Positions 12,210 through 24,935 are shown, numbered from the stretch's first letter. The stretch is 64,000 bases of DNA from Epiperipatus broadwayi (GCA_028023455.1 JAQFVV010000013.1:6402811-6466810), one strand, 5' to 3'. Notes: a model not told the origin generated them from the sequence alone. Numbers and translations: made by a program.

Positions 12210-14455
12210 AATTGACAACAGATGGAAAAAAGAGATCACTGAATTAAACTTATATAAAATGCTTTTGATAAAAGATAAGTTAATATTAAACGAAAGTATA
12301 TGCAATGTGTCTGTAAAATACAATTTCATATAAATATTTTCTACTAATTTATACTTTTGAATATCAATTTTAAAACATTTAAATATACAACAATTATATT
12401 AAAAACAATAGTTAAAAAATAACTATTGCTAAGATCAATGAAAAAATCAAGATACTGCAGTACAACCGGCTGAATAAAATGATATAAATTAACAATAGAT
12501 ACTCTAAATGTAATTTTAAACGTATTAAGAGAACTAGGAAATGATTACATGCAACATAACTAGGCAAGAAAGTTTGCTGTGGATGTTGAAAAGAAAAGCT
12601 ATAAATTGGAAATATTGACATAATCATGGAAGTTTTTTAATTCTGACATAAAAATGACTATTTTTTTATAAGTAATAGACTAATTTTAAACATAGGTTTC
12701 AATAATATAACATGGTTTTAAAAATTAAATAAAATGTAATAAAACAAAGAAGTACGTTTTCCAAAAATGCATATGTGGAATAGGATTGAATAATGTCTAC
12801 CATTGGCTTATTTAGTATTTTAAGCATCATAATTCAGTTAAAAAAAGAGAAATATATTGCCAACTGTCAATTTTTCAAAGCTGAAAATGATATATATATA
12901 TATTATATTTGTCAATTATACAAGTGATGTAAATAATATAAATTTTGTAGTGTAAGATCATGAAAATGTCTTATTTAAAAATTCATTACTAATGGAATAA
13001 GAGGGTCAGATTACAAGAACAAAAACAGACTTTGTTTTTAAAAATGATTTGTTTCATAAATATAATTTCTGAAGATGCACAGTATTGGCTTAAAGGAATA
13101 TGACTTCTCAGAAGAAAGGCAGTTTACATCTGAATTAAGTCTAAAATACATTTATTGTAAAATAAAAATTATATGTTACTTAATTTTTGTAAATATTTAA
13201 AACTATTGCAAAACATTATTTAAAAAATAACTTGTTTTTCTTAAAAGCAATAAATTGTTAAGATTTGAAAATCAAGGTGAAAAGATATAATTGTGTTTGG
13301 AATATCTATTATGCAGATGGGCAGAACATGTTTTTTGGTTAATGATTTCAAGAAGCTATAAAAGTCAGTAAAAAGTATCAAAGGTATCAAACTAGTTTTA
13401 TTTCAGATCAGTTTAGGGCAGCCATTAACTACTAATCACTAGATGACAGCCATTCATTTGAAATCATTTAGAGATTGAAATAATATGACTAAAAAGAATT
13501 TCAATAACATTTTATTGGCTGTTTATTACAGTAAATATCAACTACTAAAAAAGTAGCTATCAGTACAAATATTACTAGTCAGTATATTCCCATAACAATG
13601 ATGAGAAGCCAACTTTATGTTTATAGCTTTTTTTAACATGGCAATTTTAAATCCACTAAAACATATGCTAACTTATAGTTGTTCAATTGTATAGTGTGTA
13701 AGGAAAAATGATGACTTGCATAAATGTAATATAAAGTTTAAGTTGCAGCCTATGATGTGCACTGCTAAAGAATGTATCAGTTTTATCTGAAGATGATTTT
13801 GTTTTACTGCTGGAGGATTTTAACTAAAACCAATGCTATTGAGAAAACACTCAAATCAAAAAGAAATTTAACATAAAAATTAACCCAACCTATGGATTAA
13901 AGACAATTATGTTTTAAAAACAAACTGACTGGAAAATCCTAACATAACTTCAAACTCAAGAAAAGAGGATGAATAAATTAAAAACTAGAAACAGCTTCAA
14001 ATTGAACTTATTCAAAAATACCTGATAATATACATCCACATTTAAACAATTAAATACAGAAAATTTCAGAATAAAGATTATTTATTTGTACAATTCTAAG
14101 TTTATTTAAATGTTATGGATATATGTAGTTTTTTATTGTTCTCTAAACTCTCTCTCACTCTATTTTTAAAACTCAACATATTGAAATTAGTTATGACCCA
14201 AACTCATTCGTCGCATTAATCCTCATCAATAATAAATCTTAAAATTTGCTATTGTGTATTATTACCCACTATTTACTACAACATATAATATATTTATATT
14301 TTATTATAATGAAAAACTTTCATTTGTGAATATAATTGAATAATGTAAATTTAAAATGTTTTATTCTTTGCTTATAAACACTCCATTTAGGAAGCACTGA
14401 TTTTTAATACGAAAATGCTTTTATGATGGTACACATATTTTTGATTCTTATTCAT
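12210..14455. other. AT-rich DNA without recognised features
   Basis: No coding signal stands out. There is a short (TA)n run near 12888-12905. Small ORFs here are hydrophobic low-complexity chance frames. Confidence 0.5.
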
Positions 14456-14459
14456 GTGG

Positions 14460-14760
14460 TAGAAAATTTAAAAAGTTTTGAAAAACCTGTTCTAGTCGAT
14501 TGTATTTTGAATTGGCAAGGATAACATAATCATCCACATGCTGTAAATCCAGAGAAAATGAATGTATTGTTTTTGATTTTATTTAATTCAAATTAAAAAC
14601 TGTCTTACAAACATATATCATATCTTGATCACTGATTCATTAACATAGCTATAAATAATTCCAAAAAGCAATGTCATAAAAGTGGAAGATAAAGTAGAGC
14701 CAGTGGAATTCCTTGCTTAAGACATATTTATTTTAAATGCCTCAAAATATTCATTTATAG
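14460..14760 (-). pseudogene. Decayed non-LTR reverse transcriptase fragment
   Basis: Minus-strand translation near 14495-14560 gives SLDLQHVDDYVILANS followed by a helix-like NRLEQVFQNF. This matches the RT active-site region of non-LTR retrotransposons (FADD or YVDD, then hydrophobics, then NS and a Leu/Phe-rich helix). Here the aromatic residue before xDD is His. Further 5' on the minus strand, near 14690-14720, frames with STGSTLSS resemble the QG.xLSP motif. Stops and frame changes break the rest, so this is only a fossil, of uncertain clade. Confidence 0.5.
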
Positions 14761-15099
14761 TAGTAATACTTTCTTTCATTCCAACATTTTGAATATGCAA
14801 TTAGTTCTAAAAACTAATGCTATAAAACTGTAAAAATAAGTGTGGCCAGAGCAAATTCCTCTAATAGCTTTTATTTTACATAATGCAAATTTTATTACAA
14901 GTGTCTGATAACAATTCATATATGATTGAAAGAAATCTATTAAAAAAAAGAAACATTGCTGTATGTAGTGGATAATAATAATATTTCACAAAAAATAGTA
15001 CAATCTTGTCTATTCCTTTTATTTGCAAAAACTAAAATAATAGGAGTATCATTAGGATTAGGTAGCATAACTTCGTAAGTCCATATATTTAAAAAAAAT

Positions 15100-16050
15100 T
15101 TTCAATATTTTAAAACTAATTTACCATTACTGTATTTCGAAAATCCTTCAGGTCTCTCATCACATTCTGATGTGTTTCTATGCTTAATATTACAAACAGC
15201 TGTTTAAGTTCATTAAGCTTAAATGTCTTTGTCAAATATCAATGAGCAGATATAATGAATATATGATTAAAAGTCATCTTTTCAACTCTTTTATCATTTT
15301 TCAAAAGAATCAAAATAATCCTCTCAACTGTTCAAAATACCATTACCATTATATAAGATAGGATCACCGATGAATTTAATAAAATTATAATTCAATTTTT
15401 CAGGTATAAAAGTTATTTTATTGTATCAGAAAAATAACTAAAATGACTAAATGAATATTTTTACCTCTTCTGCAGTTTTAATCCATCTGTCATTTTTAAC
15501 CTTTCTTGTAGTTATTAAACTTCTGTATTTAAATCTCTATATTCATTTTGAAGTTTCATATTTAATTTATTATTCTGAATAGCAAAAATATGTTCTATTT
15601 TAATAAAATTAGTAATAATAAGACAATAGAGAATGAGTCATGTTTCTTTTTTCTTAGTGAATTCAAGTTATTTGAATCTATAATACTCTCCCTAAGAAAT
15701 ATACCTTAGTAACATGAGAATCCTGAAAATCTAATTTAACAATTTTAGTATTTAATAGCGGTTGAAATTTAATACATATTGTAAACTCTTCTAAAGCAGA
15801 AATGGATAATACATCAATTGCAATCCATCAGTAAATTACTAAGACATTTTGAAGTGGCTATCTAAATTAAAAATAAAAGTAATGGTGACCAAAGGTATAT
15901 TATGCTAGAGAGAATAGCTACATATAAGAATATTCTTTTGCACAAATACAACTACTATAGGCAATTTGACTTTTCACATTCTAGACAACTATGTCTAGTC
16001 AGGTGCATGCCAATGAATTGGTTGGTTGACACATGTGACTTTAGTCAAAA
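15100..16050. other. AT-rich DNA without recognised features
   Basis: I could not define any gene or repeat here. It may hold more decayed LINE sequence upstream of the RT fragment at 14.5 kb, but no motif is readable. Confidence 0.4.
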
Positions 16051-16059
16051 TGCATAATA

Positions 16060-16560
16060 ATGCATATGTCGATATTTTATTGTCTTGAATATGTTTACTA
16101 TGCAATACAGAAAGTGCAATTGGAAGCATTGGATATGTTTAGTCAATTGGAAGTTATGTTTTGTTATAACCATTGCACAGATTTAAGTAGTTTATTTTAC
16201 AAAAATATTTTATCATATTCTAAAAGAAAAGTGTATAGTTTGAAACAATTCCAAAGAAAAGGAAATCATACAATTTTAATACAGAATGGGAAGAAAAAAT
16301 GTATGAGTACATGTACATCGATTACTAATACATGGACTTGAATACATTCACTGTACACATAAAGGTGCATCTGGAAGCATTGAATAAGTTAAGCCAGTCA
16401 CAAAGCCAATAGCTATGTTTTTGTTGTGATAGATACACAGAATTAAGTAATTCATCTGAAAAAGTAGGACACTATCATATTTTAAAAGAGTGGTGTAATG
16501 TGTGAAACAATTGCAAGCACATTCAATTTTAATAAGAATGGGTAAAACAGTTTTTTTTCA
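16060..16560 (+). repeat. Degenerate tandem duplication, about 252-bp period
   Basis: GTGCAATTGGAAGCATTGGA (16112) and GTGCATCTGGAAGCATTGAA (near 16364) open two parallel blocks. Both continue with a cysteine/histidine-free AT-rich stretch, 'TTTAAAAGAG/TCTAAAAGAA', 'TGAAACAATT' and 'TTTTAATA...AATGGG'. The 93-codon ORF over the first block is not preserved in the second, so I do not treat it as coding. Confidence 0.6.
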
Positions 16561-17148
16561 CAATGATGAATACAAAATGCATGTATTATATATGTCATAA
16601 AAGTGTGTCACTTTTAAGAGAAAGAAATGTTGAAAGATATTGGGTTACAATTCTTGGAGAAAATTACAAGTACCCCTTATTCTAAAAACATTTGGTCATT
16701 CCTGTCCTAAAAAATAACTTCTTAAGAATATGATTGGAAATCTACTTTTTTAATTAAACTATTATTTCAGTCACAAAGAATACTAACCTATAATCTCTCC
16801 AGAAATCTGTACTTATAAATACTCATACAATATAAACTTTTTAGATTACCATATAATACTAAATCATCCATGCACTTTACTTCTTAGATTACAAGTTCAG
16901 TTTCTAACTATAATGTAATCTATTAAAAATGATTGTTTTGAATATGGATGCATCTATGTTTTTATAGAATTTTTTTGTTCTGAAACAAAGGTTTGTGGAA
17001 AAAAATTTATATGTGGCTCAAAAATTCAATAAATGGCAATTTATTTAAATTTGCAACATCAATATCATTATTTTCAACAACTTTAGACCAAATTTTATTG
17101 CGTGTATCACATTGAAATCTCCAAGAAGAAAAACTCAATCTTTTAGGC

Positions 17149-17623
17149 CAGGAATGGGCAAATAGCAGCCCGGGGGGCCACATGCAGCCCACCAAGACAA
17201 TCAGAAAAATCTGCCTTGAACTGAGATTTTTTTCCCATGAGTGACCGAGTATTCATCTCATATTTTCTACTAAAGTGGCCATGTCAATACCCATGCACAG
17301 TGTAGGTACGATGTGCAGTGCTTTTCCAGTTGATCTGGTTAATTTCAATTTTATCTTTGCATTAGCAAATATATACATTTCCAACTTTAGTGAAACCATG
17401 AACCCACTGAAAAAAATGTAAAATCAGTAATGAATGTTAAGTATTTAGTGAAGAATAGACAAACAAATATTTCTTTGGTAATACAGGGAATAAAGTAGTG
17501 TGTTTATTGTGTCATGAAAAAAAGGTGCGGCCCTCCACTAACCTTTGCTTCCACAAAGTAGCTCCTGATGTGGCCCTCCACCAACCTCTGCAGACCCCAA
17601 GCCAAAAAAATAGCCCACCCCTG
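17149..17623 (+). mobile_element. hAT-family DNA transposon, 475-bp internally deleted copy
   Basis: The ends are imperfect terminal inverted repeats: CAGGAATGGGCAAATAGC on the left, and the reverse complement of the right end, CAGGGGTGGGCTATTTTT. They are flanked by an 8-bp duplication TTTTAGGC/TTTTAGGT (17141-17148 and 17624-17631), the size expected of hAT. The G+C-rich 'GGCCACATG' and 'GTGGCCCTCCA' parts near both ends are a known style of hAT subterminal sequence. Inside, at about 17462-17524 on the plus strand, the frame NKYFFGNTGNKVVCLLCHEK resembles the start of a BED-type zinc finger (C-x2-C pair) of ZBED/SCAND3-like hAT transposases. The copy therefore seems to be a deletion derivative of an autonomous element. 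It cannot encode a transposase. Confidence 0.85.
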
Positions 17624-17639
17624 TTTTAGGTGATATTAA

Positions 17640-18495
17640 CATAATAAGATTATCTAGCAATAAATAAAAGCTTTCTTTTAAATATCTGAATGTAATTGGA
17701 GCATATGCACAAATAAAGTAAACTGATCAAGTTATAATATCGATAGTCTTTTATTAATATGTTGAATTTCAAGAACTGAATATAACAAATTAGACTTTAC
17801 AGTGTGCAGTCTTCCTTCACTATTTAATCTGTCCATCCAAAATACTTTTATTAAACTTTCTTTCACCGAAAGTTAAATTTCACTAAAAGCTGCTATATCA
17901 ATTTAAATTCAAAAGTCTTCCTCCATTTAAGTCTTGAGTTTAAGATTTGTGCATTCAATGTACCTATATTTAGAAAAAAATATATGATATTTTCCTTTAA
18001 TACAACTACTGCCTCTTGTTTACTACTTCTAGTGATATAATTGTATCCATTATTTAAAGAGTAATTCACCAGTTATTACAGTCTAGCCTGACTCTGTGAG
18101 TCAAGCCATTTTAGTCTCCTTTCCATTTTTATACTTTACCAAACTAAAATTCCTGACTCAAAGTCACTTCTAGTCTAACTCATTAGTAATTGTATTGCCA
18201 CAAGAAAATATAACTAGATCTTTCAGTCTACTAAATTTATTACTGCTCTCTTCTTTTTTGATGGCTTGAACTAAAAAATGAATTTAAAGAGAAATTGGAA
18301 TCAAAAATGCTGTATGTGTAATTAAGGATAAACATGTGATTGCATAAACATACACTTTCACTGTCACAGTTAGTATAATAAGTTAACCAATGAGTAAGAG
18401 GCTAATAATGATAAGTTTCTACTATTAATTTAAATCACCAAAGACAGTAAGAATAAAAGGGGAGACAAAAAACTGGTAAAGTGGTATTATTCACT
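17640..18495. other. AT-rich DNA without recognised features
   Basis: I see nothing that can be named in this interval between the hAT copy and the tRNA-like SINE. Confidence 0.45.
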
Positions 18496-18499
18496 TCTC

Positions 18500-18620
18500 T
18501 TCTTCAGGTATTGTTGGTATGCCCAGTGACAGCACTAGCATAGGAATCAAACCTAGACATGTAGATTCTGGGGTATTAAATTTTATGATAACACTCTAAC
18601 CAACTAATGCATTCTGCAAC
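18500..18620 (-). mobile_element. tRNA-like SINE fragment, minus strand
   Basis: On the minus strand, TTAGTTGGTTAGAGTG (18606-18591) fits a Pol III A box. AGGTTTGATTCC (18554-18543) fits a B box, about 40 nt downstream as in tRNA genes. The region between does not fold into a normal anticodon arm, so it is a SINE head or tRNA pseudogene rather than a working tRNA. It differs in sequence from the other SINE family in this window. Confidence 0.55.
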
Positions 18621-18699
18621 AATCAGTAAAAATTTCACATAAGTTTTCTCCTGATTTTTTTCCAGTGGTTTCCAAACATTATATATAGTCATACAAGGT

Positions 18700-19870
18700 T
18701 GACTTATGGAATTTATTTCTAATTTTCATGTAAGGAGCTTTTATAAATTTTCTTCTTTGTACTATTTCCTCTCCTCTCAATATTTTGTATTTTCCCAGTT
18801 TAACATATGTTTATTGATTCATACATGGCCTTCTACTTTAGACTCATGTTTTCATTTTTCTAATTATCAGTTTGTGCTCTTGCAATCACTTTTCAATGGG
18901 GCAACTGGTCTTATCACTATACATCCATCCACATTCATATGGTAGATGCAGTCTTTGATGTTCAGCAATTCAAGTTTAGACTTTGTAGATATTAGAATTC
19001 CTTATAGTGTGGGATGGCTCTAGCGAGTTGTTTTGATGTTATATTGATTGTAGTTTTTCATTAATTTGTCTATTATTCCTGATATGTATGGTTTCACTAA
19101 AATACCAATAATTTTTTTTTTTGTTTTGATGATTCTTTTTGTTATTGATTTAAGATTTTCTGTATGACAGCTGATGAATAACCAATCTTTATGAGAGTAT
19201 ATAGTTTTTTTCTTTTTTTCCAAATCACTGGTTTCTGAACAAATTGCTCTTACTATATTCTATAGTGATAGAATAATTCCATGCTTTGTATTTATATTGA
19301 TTTTGCCAATAGAGAGTTTTGTCATAAAGATGCTTAAGAATGCAATTTTTTTTCCTTATTCTGATTCTTTTGAAATTTAATAGAAGGAATTATGTTGTTG
19401 ATATATTTCCAAAAAGTTTGTAGTAGTGCTTAACAATATGGCTGTGGTTTTAAGTTCTTCCATGTAAATATTGTAATCAGGTGTGACAATGGTGAGCCCA
19501 TAGCTATTCCTTGATTTTATTGGAAGAATTCTGTGTTGTATTGAAAGTATGTTGTTGTTAAGAAGAATGTATTATACTATCAATAGGAAAAGTTGTTCTG
19601 GTTTGTAAGCTCTTACTGTAATTTAATCTTTTCCTTACAATAGACAATGCTTCTTCATATGGTACATTTGTGAATAAACTTTCTACACCAAAGCTTATCA
19701 GTAGGTCAGTTCTTTCAATTTTCATGTTCTTGATTAATTCTATAAAGTACTTAGAATCTTTGAAAAAAGAATGGGAGAAGAAATAGATCTTAATGAAACA
19801 TGATTTTTATGAATTTTAGGTAGATCATAAAGATGAGGAATTTTGTAAAATAGGTTAATTTACTTTTTTT
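18700..19870 (-). pseudogene. Penelope-like retroelement, decayed RT plus GIY-YIG endonuclease
   Basis: Minus-strand frames give, in the right order, LYDLPKIHKNHVSLRSISS (about 19832-19775), SFGVESLFTNVPYEEA (about 19698-19648), GIAMGSPLS (about 19508-19482) and KYINNI (about 19411-19394). The stretch GILVKPYISGIIDKL follows at about 19109-19065. Near 18940-18870 PYECGWMYSDKT and LQEHK resemble the GIY-YIG nuclease fused to RT in Penelope-like elements. The catalytic YxDD reads YINN, so both aspartates are lost (GAC to AAC). Several stops and frameshifts break the frame. Upstream of 19870 no further domain is readable. I am fairly sure of the class and make no subclade claim. Confidence 0.8.
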
Positions 19871-19879
19871 AATTACTGA

Positions 19880-20280
19880 AATACCTATGGTGCTTTATAA
19901 GTAATGCTTGTAACTCTGTTCCTGTATCTTATCCTACAAGTCAGCAGAAAGTCCTCTTGTTCAGACACAATTTATTCGTTATCCACAATAAACCTTTATA
20001 TATAAAGATTATCCCACTATTCACCATAAGAAATTCCCATCAATACCCTGAATACAACTATATTACAGTGCTAAACTTCACTAAGTATTTACATAATAAA
20101 ATGATGGAATGAAAGCTGAATGAAGAATAGCAGTAACTTAACATATGATGAACAGTATCATCTTAATGTATGAGTTTTAGCATCAGCTTTATTTATCTCA
20201 CTGTAATTATTCTCAAGTAATAGCTTTTTCAAATTGTTCATTATTAATAATTTGCGAGATATGTTAAATTTCTTTAACTT
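19880..20280. other. AT-rich DNA without recognised features
   Basis: This is the possible 5' part of the Penelope-like element, but nothing is readable. Confidence 0.4.
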
Positions 20281-20284
20281 ACCA

Positions 20285-20790
20285 CAAGAATATATACTTT
20301 CAAGTGCCCTTCAACCATCTACACTATCTCACCTCACTGATACACATGACCACATACATGTAGAAAAGAAAAAATAATCACCAATATACAGTTGGTTTAG
20401 ATTATCATTTTCCACACATATACATGTAGTCAGTGCTCAGTTTATATTAAGATAGGCAGTTAATAACAGTTAGAGCAAGCATAAAAATGGTGATTATGTG
20501 ATGTTATATTAAGATAGTAATAATATTGGCATCAGCATGAGATTTGGGCTTTCCATCGTCAAATTTTTAATGGTGTGGATGAGTGAAAAGTTGGAAGTTG
20601 GAGTAGATTGAAGTCTGTGCATTAAAGTATGAATATAAAGTGATAATCTGGACCAACTGATGAGTGCTGGTTCATCACAAAATATGTATATTGGTGATTA
20701 CTTATCTTTTCTACATGTGTGTGATCATGTGTATTAGTGTTATGAGATAGTGTGGATGGCTGAAGGGTGCTTAAAAGTCTATGTTAAAAT
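20285..20790. mobile_element. Fold-back repeat (inverted arms of about 110-150 bp)
   Basis: The left arm (about 20298-20390: AGTGCCCTTCAACCATCTAC, CACATACATGTAGAAAAG, ATCACCAATATACA) is the reverse complement, with mismatches, of the right arm (about 20685-20782: TGTATATTGGTGATTACTTA, TCTACATGTGTGTGATCATG, GGATGGCTGAAGGGTGCTT). The spacer has no ORF. Related single arms occur at about 8.5, 28.1-28.5, 39.4 and 40.0 kb. Confidence 0.7.
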
Positions 20791-20794
20791 CCCC

Positions 20795-21208
20795 TATATT
20801 TACAATTAAGCTCAGGTATATGAAGAATGCCTGTATTTCAAATCTTACTATATGTAAGAGTTAATGTTGGATTCTCCTCCCCTCAAAAAAAAAATTTAGC
20901 AAGAAAGGCTTGGTGTTTATTTCATTTATTTAACGCTCTGTATTTGTTCAGAATTTCAAATTAAAAGTTGAGAATAATTTTTTTTCTTACTGATTTTAAA
21001 TTAAACAATTTATAGGCAAAGGCCTTAAATATAAATTTAATAATATTAATTGATGACTTTGACATGCATAATCTGATTAAAGTAGCCTATCTTATTAAAA
21101 TTTATTTAAAATTTATTTTATCATTTATATCGCGGATGATTAAAGGGAGCTTGAGAGTTTGGATTTAAATCTTCTCTAATTACTTCTACCTTAAAAGTAT
21201 ATATATAT
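20795..21208. other. AT-rich DNA ending in the (TA)n target of LTR B1
   Basis: I see no gene. The last bases, about 21199-21208, are the (TA)n tract directly before the TGTAACC end of the solo LTR. Confidence 0.5.
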
Positions 21209-24200
21209 TGTAACCGTAAATTTTGATGGCCAGCTAATGGCCACCGAAGGCCATTGCCCTCTCAACTACCTATCGTGTATGAACACGTTGCGGCACCGAA
21301 AATTGTAACCATTTGATTGTGTGGTCCCAACTACATAACGTAAGTGCACTAAGAATCGTAACTTCTATCACTGATCAATTCCCTTTGCACATTAACAGCT
21401 ATTAAGAGCTGTATCCAAAAGCATATCATGCTATCTATTTAATGCACCAAAGACCACAATCAACATCTGGAGCAACTTACCATAGACCAAACTAATGATC
21501 TAACATAAACTTTTATGATTTAATTTGATCGCAGCCAGGGTGTACCGCGAAGACCTATCATAGTAGTATTATAAAATACATTAAACAAATTATAAGTGCA
21601 ATGTTATTACCTTTAAACCTTAATTTGCGGTTTTTTTTGTATGAGACCCGATGGCCGACCAGGTACAAGATGGCGTAATTTGTGGAACCACATAAGATTA
21701 TGAAATTTTAAACCATCTATATGATTTTTAATACGAATGCTAGTCCAGGTAAAGCTTTGCAATAAATAAATATAAATACTTGGGTTCTTTTTTTATAGTT
21801 TACTATATTATTGAGACTCTTATTATACTGACAAATGACAATTTAAAAACGTTAAGTAAATATATTCAATCATGTCATTATTTGGTAAATCTGTTTACAA
21901 GTTTAATAATTAATTTATATTTTATACTAGAATCAACTACGCAAAGCCACAATGATGGAAAAGGTAAATGGGATTTTATTGTACCTTACTCATCATAAAC
22001 TACCAAAGACGAAAAGCATCCAAATGTTTTCTCAAAAAATATTTATAAACTCTTATATCATGTTGACGATAGTATGTACTTCAATGTATGCTCTATCCAA
22101 AGTTTATGATTTCTGATGTTATGAATGACACATAGCAACGGCACAGTAAGTTTAATTATAAATCAACTTTTATTTACAAATTTATGAACAATAAGTAATT
22201 AATTTCAATATTCTAAATAAAACATAAATAAACAAATCAAATAAATAAATTATAATTCAATCGACTTTCTTCAATACATCTCATAGGTACAGTATTTAAA
22301 AACCTAATCCCACCTTATATTTCAATTTTATATACTGAATATTGAGGAGATTATACGAAATTCAGCATCAATTCATGAAATATTGAACGTCATTTCCAGA
22401 TTCAATAAATCCCTACTGTACACCTATAATAATATAATAAATAATATGATGTCTGTATGATTTAGCTATAATGTAATCATTAATTAAAGTGACAATTTAA
22501 ACTTACGTTCCGGTAAATAATAATCAACCAACAGTTAATTATTATGAAGTACTTGAATAGAATGTCCTGCTACCATTTAATAATCTAACCGATAAATTAT
22601 GCTTACAAATGAAGAAGATGATTTAGCAGATTAACTAAAATACTTTGCCCAACTTATATCTGTGAAGCAAAACATATTCCTGTGGATGCATTCATCTACA
22701 CGTAGGAATTAAATAATACTAAACGTTTTGTGTATTTAAACACCATCATAAAGTAATACGTATAATCACACAATTCCGCGGATTAACCACCGGCGCAGGA
22801 ATGTGTGTAAAATACAAAAATGGCAATTAAAATAATCTGCGGATTAACCACCAGCACAGATTAAAGCCCTTTAACATTCTAAAACAACATTATTATTTAC
22901 TTCACATTAAAGTGCAAAATCATCCTCCTCAGTTCTTCTGACTATTCAGAATACACTAACACTTTAGCAAATGTGGGTTCTTGCATAATAAAATGTTACG
23001 CTAATCAGGACAACTAATGTACTACTTATCTTGCTTAAAATAAACATGTGTAATATAATATAAGTAATATTGGCATAGGAATATAAATCTGGAAAGACTC
23101 ACAAAACATCTCATAAAGATTGATACATCTCATGAATTCATTTAGTACTTTTAAGCTTTTTCGCGAGCGCTATTCTCTTGAATAAATATTTTATTCAACC
23201 CCTATTAATTTAAACTTAATAAATATAACTTTTGAACTTCACATGCAAGTTCATATAACGATAAAATTAAACAATACATTATTCATCAAATACATAAAAT
23301 TTAACCGGTGTGTGTGTGATAAAACTAACTGTATAGCATTTTATAGTTCACTACATGAATTATAGCAGGTGCGTGTATCACAAATTGGATTGTATAGCAT
23401 TTTATAATTCCAAATAGGATCCGTGGAATCCATGTACGATGCGTCGAACAATAAATATACGAAGCAATAGCTATATCTTTAGTTGAATTCCATACATGCA
23501 ATTTTATCCGTTTGTATTTGTTATTATAATCACCATTAGATTACCGATTTTACGTGGCTACATAAACATGAAACAATTTCAAAAACATGACACGCAGAAT
23601 TTAAATGAAAATGTTTTTCATAAAGTTATTAATCTCTACATTTCTCTATCAAAAGTGTTCCAAGTTTATCACATCCATGCAAGTATTTATTTATCCACGC
23701 GTTAATCCAGGAATACTAATTATAGCAATTAATTTATTCATTTTAAACCGACGATAAAATTATAAAATAGCTTTGATTAATTATTTGAAGAATGTTTATT
23801 ATCCAAATGTTAAACAAATTAACTAGCAAATATTACTGGCATTGTAAAGTTAAATATCAATCAATATTATATTTTATTAGAATTAAAAAGGAAATATTAA
23901 AATATTTTGATAGCTTTAACTTTTTACTCTAACTTAAAATTCTTCTTTTTTAAAAAAAAATTTTCATATTCATAAAACTTCTGTAATTAAAATACTTATT
24001 TAATTTTTCCAAATTGTAGAATAATAAATATTTCAAAACATACCAAAATCTTGTATTTAATTCTTTCAAACTTAAACTGGGAAGCTCCGACATTTTAAAA
24101 TGTAATATTGGAAAATTTATTACCGGTGATTCGATCCACTTGGCCAGCCGACTTGAACAGACTTTTAAATTTAGCAATTCATCTTATAATTAATTACCAC

Positions 24201-24724
24201 TATGTTATATTTACGTTTATAGCAAATTTTGTGGTAATCCGTTTACTTATAAACTATTTTAAAATAAGCTTATCAAATTTACACCATTTGCCTTTACCAT
24301 TTTTTTTTTCTTTCTCCCTCCAGAAGCAAACTATCAGACGATCTTTCCTAAATTCGCTCTTTTCTTTTATTACATTGAGAGCATACGTAATTACTGTATT
24401 TATTTTTAATAATTAATTTTAATTGAACAAATGGTTTTTTAATTCAATGGAAATAATAATTTAAGATCATTTTAAACAAATAAAATAAGTATTATTTTTA
24501 ATACTATTTTACCAAATTTTAATGTGTTGTCAAATTTTAAAAAGTTAAACGTTTTGATATAAGTTAGTATATGGGAAGAAGCAAATTTAAATTTATTAAA
24601 ATAATATAAGAGAGTAATCTGTTCAAAGTGCAACTCAAGCCAATCAAATCACCAAAAGAAGAAAGAGAAATTTTTATACTAGTTACATCAATTAATATAT
24701 TTTATACTAAAATATATGGTTACA
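21209..24724 (-). mobile_element. Solo LTR of family B, about 3.5 kb
   Basis: It begins TGTAACC and ends GGTTACA, a perfect 7-bp inverted terminal pair, and is flanked by TA microsatellite on both sides. It aligns over its full length with 59049-62538, which is the 3' LTR of a family B element with an internal region. No internal sequence is attached here, so it is a solo LTR left by recombination between two LTRs. The minus orientation follows from the other copy's gag and purine tract. It carries an extra roughly 100-bp segment after its first bases (about 21215-21315) compared with the other copy. Short ORFs in it are not conserved as proteins between the copies. Confidence 0.85.
22778..22852. 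repeat. Paired GCGGATTAACCACC motif in the family B LTR
   Basis: GCGGATTAACCACC occurs at 22778 and 22839 in this LTR. The other LTR copy keeps the pair in nearly the same form (60577, and 60637 as GTGGATTAACCACC), with the same roughly 60-bp spacing. It could be a pair of factor-binding sites in the LTR promoter or an old tandem duplication. Confidence 0.5.
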
Positions 24725-24744
24725 ATATATATATATATATATAT

Positions 24745-24935
24745 ATATTATCATCAACCATTATTTATCCACTGCAGGATGAAGGTCTCTCCAAGTTCAC
24801 TCCATCTTTTCCTATCTTTAGCTTCTCTTCTCCACATCACCCCCTGCACACTTTTTTATTTCATCTATCCATCTCACATGTGGTCTCTTTCTGGGTCTTT
24901 TACAATCTCTTGGAATCCAGTTTAAGATTTTAATT
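24745..24935 (-). pseudogene. 3' end of an RTE-type LINE
   Basis: Minus-strand frames give RPRKRPHVRWIDEIKK, then in another frame DRKRWSELGETFILQW, and the stop region followed by a TTGATGATAAT-type tail that merges with (TA)n. This is the C-terminal end and simple-repeat tail style of RTE-clade reverse transcriptase ORFs. Only the last 60 or so codons are present, as in a 5'-truncated insertion. The solo LTR B1 sits in the (TA)n next to its tail. Confidence 0.7.

Noticed and set aside
21780-21998. ORFs within LTR B1 (21780, 23496, 23950, 24108)
   Set aside because: The equivalent places in LTR B2 have frameshifts or different frames, so no protein is conserved.
24628-24933. 101-codon plus-strand ORF
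   Set aside because: It spans the end of LTR B1, a (TA)n run and antisense RTE sequence, so it is chance.
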